From Bacteroidales bacterium (GTDB taxonomy: Bacteria > Bacteroidota > Bacteroidia > Bacteroidales > JAADJA01): DNA of 41,370 nt. Under the pieces are notes generated by a model. It ran no database searches and was not told where the DNA came from. It saw only the letters and a program-made list of their open reading frames with translations. Location: assembly GCA_016783885.1 (NCBI GenBank), contig JADHVR010000032.1, forward strand, positions 1-41,370, in the 5' to 3' direction. The translations under genes and the position numbers were made by a program. This document shows positions 17,625-24,871 of this stretch, in pieces; positions within the stretch are counted from its first letter, which is position 1, and every line of letters begins with the position of its first letter.

Positions 17625-17928
17625 ATAAAATTTCTCCCGTTTTTAATACATTGCTTTCAAAAGAAGTTTTTAGATTTTTCCATTTATTAAACTCATCATT
17701 AGTATAAACAAGAATATCTAAAGGTATTTTTAAGCCTCGAAATAATTTCAAAACCTCTATATCCCTTTCGAAGCTCAGCTTATCAGTATCTTTAATAATT
17801 AGTAAATCCAAATCGCTTTTTTCATCCTGACATCCAGCAGCATACGAGCCAAATAATATTATCTTTTCAGGATGATAATTATTAACGATTTTATCAATCA
17901 CTTCATTTATTTTTTCTTTTTCAATCAT
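17611..17928 (-). CDS. Minimal nucleotidyltransferase (MNT), MntA-like
   Basis: The 105-residue protein has the exact GS-x10-DxD motif of minimal nucleotidyltransferases: GSYAAG, then SDLDLL, with a further Asp in IPLDILVY. In MntA/HepT systems this enzyme modifies and silences the HEPN partner by adding nucleotides. It starts 29 bases after the MCC beta stop and overlaps the HEPN gene by 14 bases. The pair looks like an insertion into the leucine operon between MCC beta and the hydratase. Confidence 0.88.
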   Translation of the reverse strand: MIEKEKINEVIDKIVNNYHPEKIILFGSYAAGCQDEKSDLDLLIIKDTDKLSFERDIEVLKLFRGLKIPLDILVYTNDEFNKWKNLKTSFESNVLKTGEILYAAD

Positions 17929-17957
17929 AAATATTTAAACTGCAGACACTAATTAAA

Positions 17958-19565
17958 TTACATTCTAAACACACCGAATTCCTGATCTTCTATTTTTTTG
18001 TTTAGTGACATTGAGATGCCCATTGCAATTATTTTTCGTGTATCAACAGGATCGATAATACCATCATCCCATAACCGGGCAGTGCTGTAATAAGCAGAGC
18101 CTTCATGCTCGTATTTATCCATAATGCTTTTTCTCAGAGCCAGGATTTCTTCTTCAGGCATTTCTTTGCCTTTGGCTTTATAAATATCCTGTTTAACTGT
18201 AATCAGTACTCCAGCAGCTTGCATCCCACCCATTACAGAGATCTTGGCATTAGGCCACATAAAAAGTAAGCGCGGACTATACGCACGACCTGCCATTCCA
18301 TAATTCCCTGCACCAAATGAACCTCCGAAGATTACAGTAAATTTAGGAACATCTGCATTGGCAACCGCATGAACCAATTTAGCGCCATCCTTGGCAATTC
18401 CTTTTCTCTCAAAATCTTTTCCTACGATAAAACCTGTAATATTCTGAAGGAATAACAACGGGATTTTCCTGGACGTGCATAGTTCGATAAAATGTGTCCC
18501 TTTTAAGGCAGATTCAGAGAATAACACACCATTATTTGCCAGGATGCCAACAGGGTATCCCATTATTTTTGCGAATCCGGCAACAAGCGTCCTTCCATAT
18601 TTTTCTTTAAACTCATGGAATTTACTGCCGTCAACAATTCGCATTATAATCTCTTTTGCATCAATCATCTTTTTGAGGTCAACAGGGGCAATTCCATACA
18701 ATTCCTCGGGATCATAAAGCGGTTCTTCTATGGGTGCAAGGTCTATAATTTGTTTTTTCCTTTTATCAAGATTTTCAAAGATGTTTCTACATATTTGTAT
18801 TGCATGAATATCGTTCTCGGCAAAATGATCAGCCACACCTGAAATAGAAGTATGCACTTCGGCTCCACCCAATTCTTCAGGCGTTACTACTTCACCTGTG
18901 GCTGCTTTAACCAATGGCGGACCTCCGAGAAAGATAGTGCCTTGTTTTTTTACAATAATAGCTTCGTCGCTCATTGCAGGCACATAAGCTCCTCCGGCAG
19001 TACATGAGCCCATAACAATAGCAATTTGCGGAATACCCATTGCCGATAATCGCGCCTGGTTATAAAAAAATCTTCCGAAATGATCCCTGTCAGGAAACAC
19101 GTTAGCTTGTTCCGGTAAAAATACACCACCGGAGTCAACCATGTAAACACACGGAAGTTTATTTTCCATAGCAATCTCTTGCGCTCTCAGGTGTTTTTTT
19201 ATGGTTTCCTTGATATATGTACCACCTTTAACGGTTGCATCATTTGCAATTATTATTGTTTCTCTTCCGTGAATAACGCCTATTCCGGTAACAATTCCTG
19301 CCGATGGATGCTCGTTGTTAAAAATATCATAAGCAGCAAGGGATGAGAGTTCAAGGAAAGGGGTGTTGGGATCAATAAGCTTATCAACACGCTCGCGGGC
19401 TAACAATTTGCCTCTTTCTTTATGCTTTAGAATTGCTTTTTCGGGACCGCCTTTTATAACCGAGCCGTGAATTTCTTTATATTTATTTAAAATCTTCAGA
19501 AACTCTTCCTTATTCTTTTTAAACTCATCTGAGTTTGTATCAATTTTGGTTTCTAATTTAAACAC
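17958..19565 (-). CDS. liuB: Methylcrotonyl-CoA carboxylase beta subunit
   Basis: The 535-residue acyl-CoA carboxyltransferase has the length and signatures of MCC beta. These include [41 protein letters not shown] and [16 protein letters not shown] for the acyl-CoA site, [11 protein letters not shown] for the biotin site, and the C-terminal [17 protein letters not shown], which separates MCC from propionyl-CoA carboxylase. It carries carboxyl from carboxybiotin to 3-methylcrotonyl-CoA. It is the first gene of the minus-strand cluster, 175 bases from the divergent HMGL-like gene. A normal MCC alpha gene would be expected nearby and is not present; the biotin carrier three genes downstream is the obvious partner. 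Confidence 0.93.
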   Translation of the reverse strand: MFKLETKIDTNSDEFKKNKEEFLKILNKYKEIHGSVIKGGPEKAILKHKERGKLLARERVDKLIDPNTPFLELSSLAAYDIFNNEHPSAGIVTGIGVIHGRETIIIANDATVKGGTYIKETIKKHLRAQEIAMENKLPCVYMVDSGGVFLPEQANVFPDRDHFGRFFYNQARLSAMGIPQIAIVMGSCTAGGAYVPAMSDEAIIVKKQGTIFLGGPPLVKAATGEVVTPEELGGAEVHTSISGVADHFAENDIHAIQICRNIFENLDKRKKQIIDLAPIEEPLYDPEELYGIAPVDLKKMIDAKEIIMRIVDGSKFHEFKEKYGRTLVAGFAKIMGYPVGILANNGVLFSESALKGTHFIELCTSRKIPLLFLQNITGFIVGKDFERKGIAKDGAKLVHAVANADVPKFTVIFGGSFGAGNYGMAGRAYSPRLLFMWPNAKISVMGGMQAAGVLITVKQDIYKAKGKEMPEEEILALRKSIMDKYEHEGSAYYSTARLWDDGIIDPVDTRKIIAMGISMSLNKKIEDQEFGVFRM

Positions 19566-19692
19566 GATATATAATTTTTAAAATTAAAATGATCTATATT
19601 AAAATAAAAAACCTCAATAAAATGAAGTTTTAGTTAAATTATTTAGGTGCAATTATAATGATTTTTTTTAACCGCTGAGTAAAATATTTTTA

Positions 19693-19700
19693 TAAATTTG
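19693..19700 (+). promoter_or_regulatory. -7 promoter element of the HMGL-like gene
   Basis: TAAATTTG matches TAnnTTTG and lies 40 bases before the ATG. No clear TTTG is found at the -33 position. Confidence 0.45.
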
Positions 19701-19740
19701 CTGTCCTTATTTTTTATGTTAAACCTCTTATACTAAAATT

Positions 19741-20748
19741 ATGAATTATCCCAAAAAAGTAAAAATAGGTGAAATTACTGTCAGGGACGGTTTTCAACAC
19801 GAGGAGAAATTTATTCCGACAGATGCAAAATTATGGGTGCTCGAACAGTTAATTCTTGCCGGATTTAAACATATCGAAACCACTAATTTTGGTAATCCCC
19901 GCGGGATGCCTCAATTTAAGGATGCCGATGAATTAATGCAAAGGCTGCATAAAAGTAAAAAGGTAAAAGATTTGTTAAATGATGTAACCTTAACTGCCAT
20001 TACTATCAGGGAAAGATCAATAGAACGGGCTATACAGGCAAAAAAAGATGGTTATGGACCTGACAGGATTTTATTAATGGTTTCAACAAGTGAATCACAC
20101 CATAAAAGAAATTCCGGAATAAACCTTGATGGTTATTGGAAGATGTGTGAAAAATATATTCCTATGTGCCATGATGCAGGAATTAAAGTAAATGGGACTG
20201 TTAGCACAATATGGGGATGCCCTATCGAAGGGCCGACAAAAATGGAGAAAGCAATTGAATTTACTCAGCGCTGGCTCAATATTGGTGCAGACGATGTTGA
20301 ACATGCCGACCATGATGGTTCTGCCTCTCCCGACAGGGTTTATAAATATTTCTCCATGCTGCTCGATGCTATTCCATATCCTGAAAAACATATTGCTCAT
20401 TTTCATGTTACCAGAGGGTGGGGACCTGCCAATGTGTTAGCTGCATTACAGGCAGGAATAACAAATTATGAATCGTGTTTGGGTGGAATTGGCGGTCAGC
20501 CGGCTAACTTTGTCAGCGGCGTGCCTGTTTCGGGTACAGGTGCTTATTATTATAAGGACCCTAATGCTGTTGGCTTGATTTGTACCGAAGATATGGTTGT
20601 GATGATGGATGAAATGGGTATTGATGTTGGAGTTGATGTTGATAAAGTTTTGGAAACAGGAAAGATATTTGAAAAGATAATTGGCAGAAGATTACGTTCG
20701 GAAACCATTAATAACGGCAGGATACCGAAAACGCTGACAGGAAGATAG
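19741..20748 (+). CDS. HMG-CoA lyase-family protein, catalytic Cys missing
   Basis: The 335-residue TIM-barrel protein follows HMG-CoA lyase (HMGL) order: VRDGFQ (R15, D16), STSESHHKRNSGIN (family SASExFxxxN), GCPIEG near 159-164, H220-F-H222, and CTEDMV near 281-286. Two HMGL features differ. The catalytic-loop Cys of GGCP is Gln (GGQP, about 251-254), followed by a longer insertion. The Asn of GNxATED, a metal ligand in HMGL, is Leu (GLICTED). Its place opposite MCC beta suggests cleavage of HMG-CoA or a related branched 3-hydroxyacyl-CoA. The changes leave open a different lyase or synthase reaction. Confidence 0.8.
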   Translation: MNYPKKVKIGEITVRDGFQHEEKFIPTDAKLWVLEQLILAGFKHIETTNFGNPRGMPQFKDADELMQRLHKSKKVKDLLNDVTLTAITIRERSIERAIQAKKDGYGPDRILLMVSTSESHHKRNSGINLDGYWKMCEKYIPMCHDAGIKVNGTVSTIWGCPIEGPTKMEKAIEFTQRWLNIGADDVEHADHDGSASPDRVYKYFSMLLDAIPYPEKHIAHFHVTRGWGPANVLAALQAGITNYESCLGGIGGQPANFVSGVPVSGTGAYYYKDPNAVGLICTEDMVVMMDEMGIDVGVDVDKVLETGKIFEKIIGRRLRSETINNGRIPKTLTGR

Positions 20749-20784
20749 GATGCATAGTATTTTGGCTCTTAGGATTAAACCTTT

Positions 20785-20804
20785 ACTCCCGCACGTGCGG
20801 GAGT
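20785..20804. repeat. Perfect 20-bp palindrome
   Basis: ACTCCCGCACGTGCGGGAGT equals its reverse complement. It lies between the HMGL-like stop and the channel ATG at 20819, 15 bases from that ATG. It is more GC-rich than its surroundings, so it could be an interspersed repeat, a hairpin in the leader or an operator. Confidence 0.7.
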
Positions 20805-20818
20805 GTAGATATTTTATA

Positions 20819-21481
20819 ATGCTACATAAAACAATAAAAAATACTGACATCACAATTAGCAACATTTTGCTATTAATTTTCACTTTCATTTTAATTTTCC
20901 TCATCCCGCTTATTCCGGCTTCAATACAAAGTATCTGTAACAGCATTATCTTTTCAATTATTTTCATTTTAGCTGTTTTTGCACTTTCTAAAGCCAGAAA
21001 AACAATGGTTTATATCGCCATTATTGCCTTTATTACTCAATGGGTTGCCGAATGGTTAAAAATGGAATTGCTCCAGTATATTTCGTTTTTAACAAATATT
21101 ATTTTCTTCGAAGTAGTAGTTATAAAATTGATTATTCAGATTGCTAAAAGCAAACATGTATCTGCTAAGGTTATTTTAGAATCTATTAATGTTTATTTAT
21201 TACTGGGAATAGTGTTCTCCACATTGGTTGCATCACTGCATCTTTACAATCCTAATGCCTTTAGCTTTCCAAAAGAAACACCGGTTACTTTGCAGGAGAT
21301 TATTTATTTTACTTATGTAACCATGACAACTACAGGATATGGGGATATTACACCACAAATCCCTGTTGCCAGGTCATTAAGTATTATGATAAGTGTTTGC
21401 GGACAGCTTTATATTGCTATAATAATTGCCATGCTTGTTGGGAAATTTGCAGCGACTCAGTCCCGATCTTCAAATAAGTAA
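20819..21481 (+). CDS. Potassium channel family membrane protein
   Basis: With the start at 20819 (MLHKTIKNTDITISN) the protein has 220 residues. The longer frame from 20750 would be translated through the 20-bp palindrome and is less likely. Several hydrophobic segments are visible (LLLIFTFILIFLIPLI, IIFSIIFILAVFAL, NVYLLLGIVFSTLVASL), followed by the K+ selectivity filter TTGYGDITP and a final inner helix ending AMLVGKFAA. This is the layout of ion-channel (Ion_trans_2) proteins. No regulatory RCK domain is present. The 3' end overlaps the convergent hydrolase gene by 12 bases. Confidence 0.88.
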   Translation: MLHKTIKNTDITISNILLLIFTFILIFLIPLIPASIQSICNSIIFSIIFILAVFALSKARKTMVYIAIIAFITQWVAEWLKMELLQYISFLTNIIFFEVVVIKLIIQIAKSKHVSAKVILESINVYLLLGIVFSTLVASLHLYNPNAFSFPKETPVTLQEIIYFTYVTMTTTGYGDITPQIPVARSLSIMISVCGQLYIAIIIAMLVGKFAATQSRSSNK

Positions 21482-22312
21482 TGTTTCCAGACTAAATGTT
21501 TCTTTCACTCTTGGACCCTTTTCCGTATCGTGAATGGTACAAAATTCGTGATATATATCATGTTCTAAAAACAAAATGTAATCGTTGTTAATAGCTTCCA
21601 TCAAAAACTTTTCTTTTTCTTTTAAGGTTACGAGGGGTCTTGTATCATACGCCATGATATAAGACACAGGCACATGTGCTGCGGATGGAATCAGGTCAGC
21701 TGTGAAAACAATGGTTTTACCATTGTATTTTATATATGGTATAATTTGCCCGTCAGTATGACCATTGAATAATTTTACATAAAAATTGTTAGACAAATCT
21801 CCGTCTTTCTCTACTAACTGAAGCTGACCACTCTCTTTTATCGGTAAAATATTTTCTTTCAGGAATGAAGCTTTTTCACGCCTGTTAGGATTTACAGCCA
21901 ATTCCCACTGTGCTTTACTAATCCAGTATTTAGCATTTTTAAAGGTTGTTTCAAACTGTTCTTCCCCTGTTTTCTTTATACTTCCGCCACAATGGTCGAA
22001 ATGAAGGTGCGTGAGAACCATGTCGGTAATATCATCTGTTGAGTATCCTGCTGCTGCTAATGATTTTTCCAGCGAGTCATCCCCGTTAAGGTAGTAATGC
22101 TTTAAGAACTTTTCATCCTGTTTATCACCGATTCCATTATCTATCAGAATTTTTCTGTCACCTTCCACAACCAGCAGGCAACGCATAGCCCAGTTGCACA
22201 GGTTGTTTTCATCGGCGGGATAAACATCGTTCCATAAACTTTTAGGAACCACGCCAAACATAGCGCCGCCATCGAGTTTGAAATTTCCAGTTTCTATTTT
22301 ATATAATTCCAT
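21470..22312 (-). CDS. Metallo-beta-lactamase-fold hydrolase
   Basis: From the ATG at 22312 (MELYKIETGNFKLDGG) the protein has 280 residues. An ATG at 22339 is also in frame but would sit almost on the predicted transcription start. The zinc motif THLHFDHCGG (HxHxDH), NGHTDGQ, TADLIPS and LEHD give a complete binuclear metallo-hydrolase site. Related proteins are quorum-quenching lactonases, glyoxalase II-like enzymes and other thioester or ester hydrolases, so the substrate cannot be stated. It is convergent with the channel gene and has its own promoter element. Confidence 0.88.
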   Translation of the reverse strand: MELYKIETGNFKLDGGAMFGVVPKSLWNDVYPADENNLCNWAMRCLLVVEGDRKILIDNGIGDKQDEKFLKHYYLNGDDSLEKSLAAAGYSTDDITDMVLTHLHFDHCGGSIKKTGEEQFETTFKNAKYWISKAQWELAVNPNRREKASFLKENILPIKESGQLQLVEKDGDLSNNFYVKLFNGHTDGQIIPYIKYNGKTIVFTADLIPSAAHVPVSYIMAYDTRPLVTLKEKEKFLMEAINNDYILFLEHDIYHEFCTIHDTEKGPRVKETFSLETLLI

Positions 22313-22347
22313 TTTTTGAATGATTAATGAATTCGGCAAAATAACAA

Positions 22348-22355
22348 CAAATGTA
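22348..22355 (-). promoter_or_regulatory. -7 promoter element of the MBL-fold hydrolase
   Basis: CAAATGTA on the plus strand reads TACATTTG on the minus strand. A transcript starting near 22341 gives a 29-base leader to the ATG at 22312, which supports that start. Confidence 0.45.
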
Positions 22356-22560
22356 TGAGAATGTTTTTGGTAAGTGAAAAGAATAAATGAATTTTTTTAT
22401 GCTTCGTTCCGACAAACTATTTTAAAGTTTTTCGTAAATTTGAAACGCCATTCTTTACATGAAAAATATCAGTTATGAAATTTTTTAATGTTACTTTAAT
22501 TTATATACTGGCTGGTTAAATAAATTCAACCTGTAGCTAGCCGGGCCTTTCATTAATACT

Positions 22561-22568
22561 TACTTTTG
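22561..22568 (+). promoter_or_regulatory. -7 promoter element upstream of the DUF6398-like gene
   Basis: TACTTTTG matches TAnnTTTG and ends 17 bases before the ATG at 22586, giving a very short leader. The rest of the 22340-22560 gap shows only a 14-codon frame starting at 22475, which I do not consider a gene. Confidence 0.45.
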
Positions 22569-22585
22569 AAAAAAATAAGAAAAAA

Positions 22586-23308
22586 ATGGAAAACACCTTA
22601 CACTCAAAACAACATAAAATTTCTACACTTGTTTCGGGTTTTTGCCAAAACCACCTTGACGATGAATACATAAGGTTATGCACCGATTTGTTCAATGACC
22701 TGTTGAAATACGATCCGGAAGTTTTTAAACGGGGGAATGAAGAAATTTGGGCAGCAGCAATTGTTTGGGCAATTGGTAGTGTAAATTTCCTGGGCGATAA
22801 AGACTTCGAACCGTATGCTTCCCTGTCGGATGTTTGTGAATATTTTAATGCCAGTACATCAACGGTTGGGCAAAAAGCATCAAAGATCAGGGAATGGCTT
22901 GATATTGATTTTTTTAATGACAAATTTCAAAGGGAGGATTCTCAGATATCTGACCTTCTGGGAAATCTTGCGATGACAGAAGAGGGGTTTATTGTTCCGG
23001 TTAAACCGTTTAAAGTAAAAAACAAAGAGGTTGAATTTGTGGAAGAGGATGAAGAAGAATTGCCGGAGAACTATATTATTATTCTGGAGTCAAAGTATCC
23101 GATTAAAAATGCAGACATATACCAACTTGAATATTTGTTCAAATCAGTACTCGAAAAAGATGAAAAATTCCAGAAAAGCAAATTAGTCGAAAAAGGAGGA
23201 CTTCACATTTACTTTTATGGAAGACCTGCCAAAGTCCTGAAATTTGAAAAGAAAATTTCACATAAGAATTTTCAAGTAGTTGATGTGGTGAACCAGGCTG
23301 TTTCTTAA
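22586..23308 (+). CDS. DUF6398-like protein of unknown function
   Basis: The 240-residue soluble protein has an N-terminal helical part with RGNEEIWAAAIVWAIGSVNFL followed by SLSDVCEYFNASTSTVGQKASKIREWL. The second segment reads like a helix-turn-helix. This pattern resembles DUF6398, which I recall beside pRiA4b ORF-3 or SEC-C proteins. The middle is acidic (VEEDEEELPEN). The C-terminal 80 residues (IILESKYPIKNADIYQLEYLFKSVL...) look like a separate small alpha/beta domain. No catalytic motif is visible. It is preceded by its own promoter element and stands alone. Confidence 0.75.
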   Translation: MENTLHSKQHKISTLVSGFCQNHLDDEYIRLCTDLFNDLLKYDPEVFKRGNEEIWAAAIVWAIGSVNFLGDKDFEPYASLSDVCEYFNASTSTVGQKASKIREWLDIDFFNDKFQREDSQISDLLGNLAMTEEGFIVPVKPFKVKNKEVEFVEEDEEELPENYIIILESKYPIKNADIYQLEYLFKSVLEKDEKFQKSKLVEKGGLHIYFYGRPAKVLKFEKKISHKNFQVVDVVNQAVS

Positions 23309-23325
23309 ATCAATTGAAGTTTAGT

Positions 23326-23522
23326 TTATTTTTGGTTTCTTATCCTTTTCAACTCCTTAACATCAAGCAAATCTTTGTTTCTACCGGACTTAATTTTAAG
23401 ATTACACAAATCGTCAAAGTTAACAACTCCAACCTTCAAGCCTAAAATATTTTTCATAGCTTTTCTCTCATATGCTTATTTAGTAGTTTTAACGTCTCCT
23501 GATAAAAATCAATGCTATTCAT
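23326..23522 (-). pseudogene. Remnant of a nucleotidyltransferase gene
   Basis: Two short frames on the minus strand look like the two ends of one nucleotidyltransferase gene. At 23522-23454 MNSIDFYQETLKLLNKH resembles the usual N-terminus (F-x-x-x-L-x-L-L-N-x-H) but stops after 22 residues. At 23457-23326 a 43-residue frame ending KIKSGRNKDLLDVKELKRIR matches the family's C-terminal K-x-x-x-G-R-x-K-D-L-x-D-x-x-x-L motif. The catalytic middle, which would hold GGxA and DxD, is absent, so an internal deletion is likely. The ATG overlaps the stop of the 61-residue gene (ATGA), as in an intact operon pair. Confidence 0.65.
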
Positions 23523-23704
23523 TTTGTTAAAGTAAAATTCACATCCTTAGGCAATACCCCATTTTCATATTGTATCTGAAGCATTATTTCAGAAAGCTCG
23601 CAGGCAACCCTAAATCGTTCATCATCACTAAGTTTTAAGAAGGCATCTTCCTCCAGACGTTTTTCTTCATCAAATCCTTTTGATTTTTCAATTCTCTTTT
23701 TCAT
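23519..23704 (-). CDS. Small helical protein, partner of the lost nucleotidyltransferase
   Basis: The 61-residue charged protein (MKKRIEKSKGFDEEKRLEEDAFLKLSDDERF...) has a helix-rich composition. It resembles the short proteins that precede nucleotidyltransferase genes in Bacteroidota two-gene modules, but I cannot name a family. Its TGA overlaps the ATG of the nucleotidyltransferase remnant in an ATGA junction, which supports it being a real translated gene. With its partner deleted it is probably an orphan. Confidence 0.55.
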   Translation of the reverse strand: MKKRIEKSKGFDEEKRLEEDAFLKLSDDERFRVACELSEIMLQIQYENGVLPKDVNFTLTK

Positions 23705-23760
23705 AATTTATGGATGCAAAAATTAAAGAATATGCTGATATTTGTACCGCAAATTTTTAT

Positions 23761-23828
23761 CATTCAAGCATTCAAGCATTCAAGCATTTAAGCATTTAAG
23801 CATTTAAGCATTATATCATTTAAGCATT
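23761..23828. repeat. 8-bp tandem repeat array
   Basis: About eight and a half copies of an 8-base unit: three CATTCAAG, three CATTTAAG, one degenerate CATTATAT, one CATTTAAG and a final CATT. The array ends 7 bases before the ATG of the FabK-like gene and occupies its whole ribosome-binding region. Copy number could vary by replication slippage. Confidence 0.9.
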
Positions 23829-23835
23829 ATTTTCT

Positions 23836-24780
23836 ATGAACAAAATTACAAAATTATTTAATATTCATTATCCTATCATCCAGGGCGGGATGATATGGTG
23901 CAGCGGCTGGGAACTGGCTTCTGCGGTGAGCAATGCCGGCGGACTTGGATTAATAGGCTCAGGGTCGATGTATCCTGACATTCTGCAGGAGCATATCCGT
24001 AAATGCAAAGCTGCAACCGATAAATCTTTCGGCGTCAATGTTCCGTTGCTTTATCCTCAAACCGACGAACATATTAAAGTAATTCTAAAAGAAGGAGTTA
24101 AAATTGTTTTTACATCAGCCGGAAATCCGAAAAAATATACTACATATTTAAAAGAACACGGAATTACGGTTGCTCATGTAGTAGCCAATATGAAGTTTGC
24201 AAAAAAATGCGAGGAAGCCGGAGTTGATGCTATTGTAGCCGAAGGCTTTGAAGCGGGCGGGCACAATGGTTTTGAAGAAACTACCACTATGGTTTTAATC
24301 CCACAGATTGTAAATGCAGTTTCTGTTCCGGTGATTGCAGCCGGGGGAATAGGAACAGGAAGGGCAATGCTGGCAGCTTTTGCTTTGGGAACCGAAGGCG
24401 TTCAGATAGGGAGCCGCTTTGTTGCATCTGCCGAATCATCCGCTCACGATAACTTTAAAAGCGCTGTTGTTGAAGCCGGCGATGGGAATACAAAACTTAT
24501 CCTGAAAAAAGTAGTTCCGGTCAGGGTGATCAGAAACAAATTCTTTAACGAAATCCAACAAGCCCAAGACAGGGGAGCCTCTGCTGATGAACTGAAGGAA
24601 ATATTAGGCAGAGCCAGGGCTAAAAAAGGTATGTTTGAAGGTGATTTGAATAATGGTGAGTTAGAAATAGGACAGGTGTCCGCTCTGATCAACCATGTAA
24701 AACCAACCTCTGAAATAATTCAGGAAATTATGGATGAATTTATGATGGCAAAAGAGGAACTTCAACATTTAAATTTCTAA
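23836..24780 (+). CDS. FabK/nitronate monooxygenase-family flavoprotein
   Basis: The 314-residue FMN TIM-barrel protein begins with HYPIIQGGMIWCSGWELASAVSNAGGLG. It has the active-site motif EGFEAGGHNG with the family His near residue 145, and the phosphate-binding AAGGIGTGRAMLAAFALGTEGVQIGSRF. This matches enoyl-ACP reductase II (FabK) and the related 2-nitropropane dioxygenase-type enzymes. FabK would reduce enoyl-ACP in fatty acid synthesis; sequence alone does not separate the two activities. The C-terminal lobe (EIQQAQDRGASADELKEILGRARAKKGMFEGD) is typical of the FabK-like subgroup. The translation start lies directly after an 8-bp repeat array. Confidence 0.85.
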   Translation: MNKITKLFNIHYPIIQGGMIWCSGWELASAVSNAGGLGLIGSGSMYPDILQEHIRKCKAATDKSFGVNVPLLYPQTDEHIKVILKEGVKIVFTSAGNPKKYTTYLKEHGITVAHVVANMKFAKKCEEAGVDAIVAEGFEAGGHNGFEETTTMVLIPQIVNAVSVPVIAAGGIGTGRAMLAAFALGTEGVQIGSRFVASAESSAHDNFKSAVVEAGDGNTKLILKKVVPVRVIRNKFFNEIQQAQDRGASADELKEILGRARAKKGMFEGDLNNGELEIGQVSALINHVKPTSEIIQEIMDEFMMAKEELQHLNF

Positions 24781-24811
24781 CCTGAATTATTCACATTAAA
24801 ATAAATATTCC

Positions 24812-24819
24812 TAAATTTG
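24812..24819 (+). promoter_or_regulatory. -7 promoter element of the acd-etfBA genes
   Basis: TAAATTTG matches TAnnTTTG, 52 bases before the acyl-CoA dehydrogenase ATG. A second match, TAATTTTG, lies at 26031-26038 before etfB, so etfBA may also have its own start. Confidence 0.5.
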
Positions 24820-24871
24820 GCGATTTTATTCTAATTTATAAAAATCTTGTTAATTTTCTAAAATAATTAAT

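Noticed and set aside
20750-20818. Longer N-terminus for the K+ channel
   Set aside because: It would be translated through a 20-bp palindrome and give a non-hydrophobic, unconserved extension; the ATG at 20819 leads directly into the first membrane segment.
22475-22519. Tiny signal-peptide-like frame (MKFFNVTLIYILAG)
   Set aside because: It is only 14 codons with no conserved continuation in any frame; probably chance in AT-rich DNA.
23761-23828. CRISPR array
   Set aside because: The 8-base units are contiguous with no spacers; it is a simple tandem repeat.
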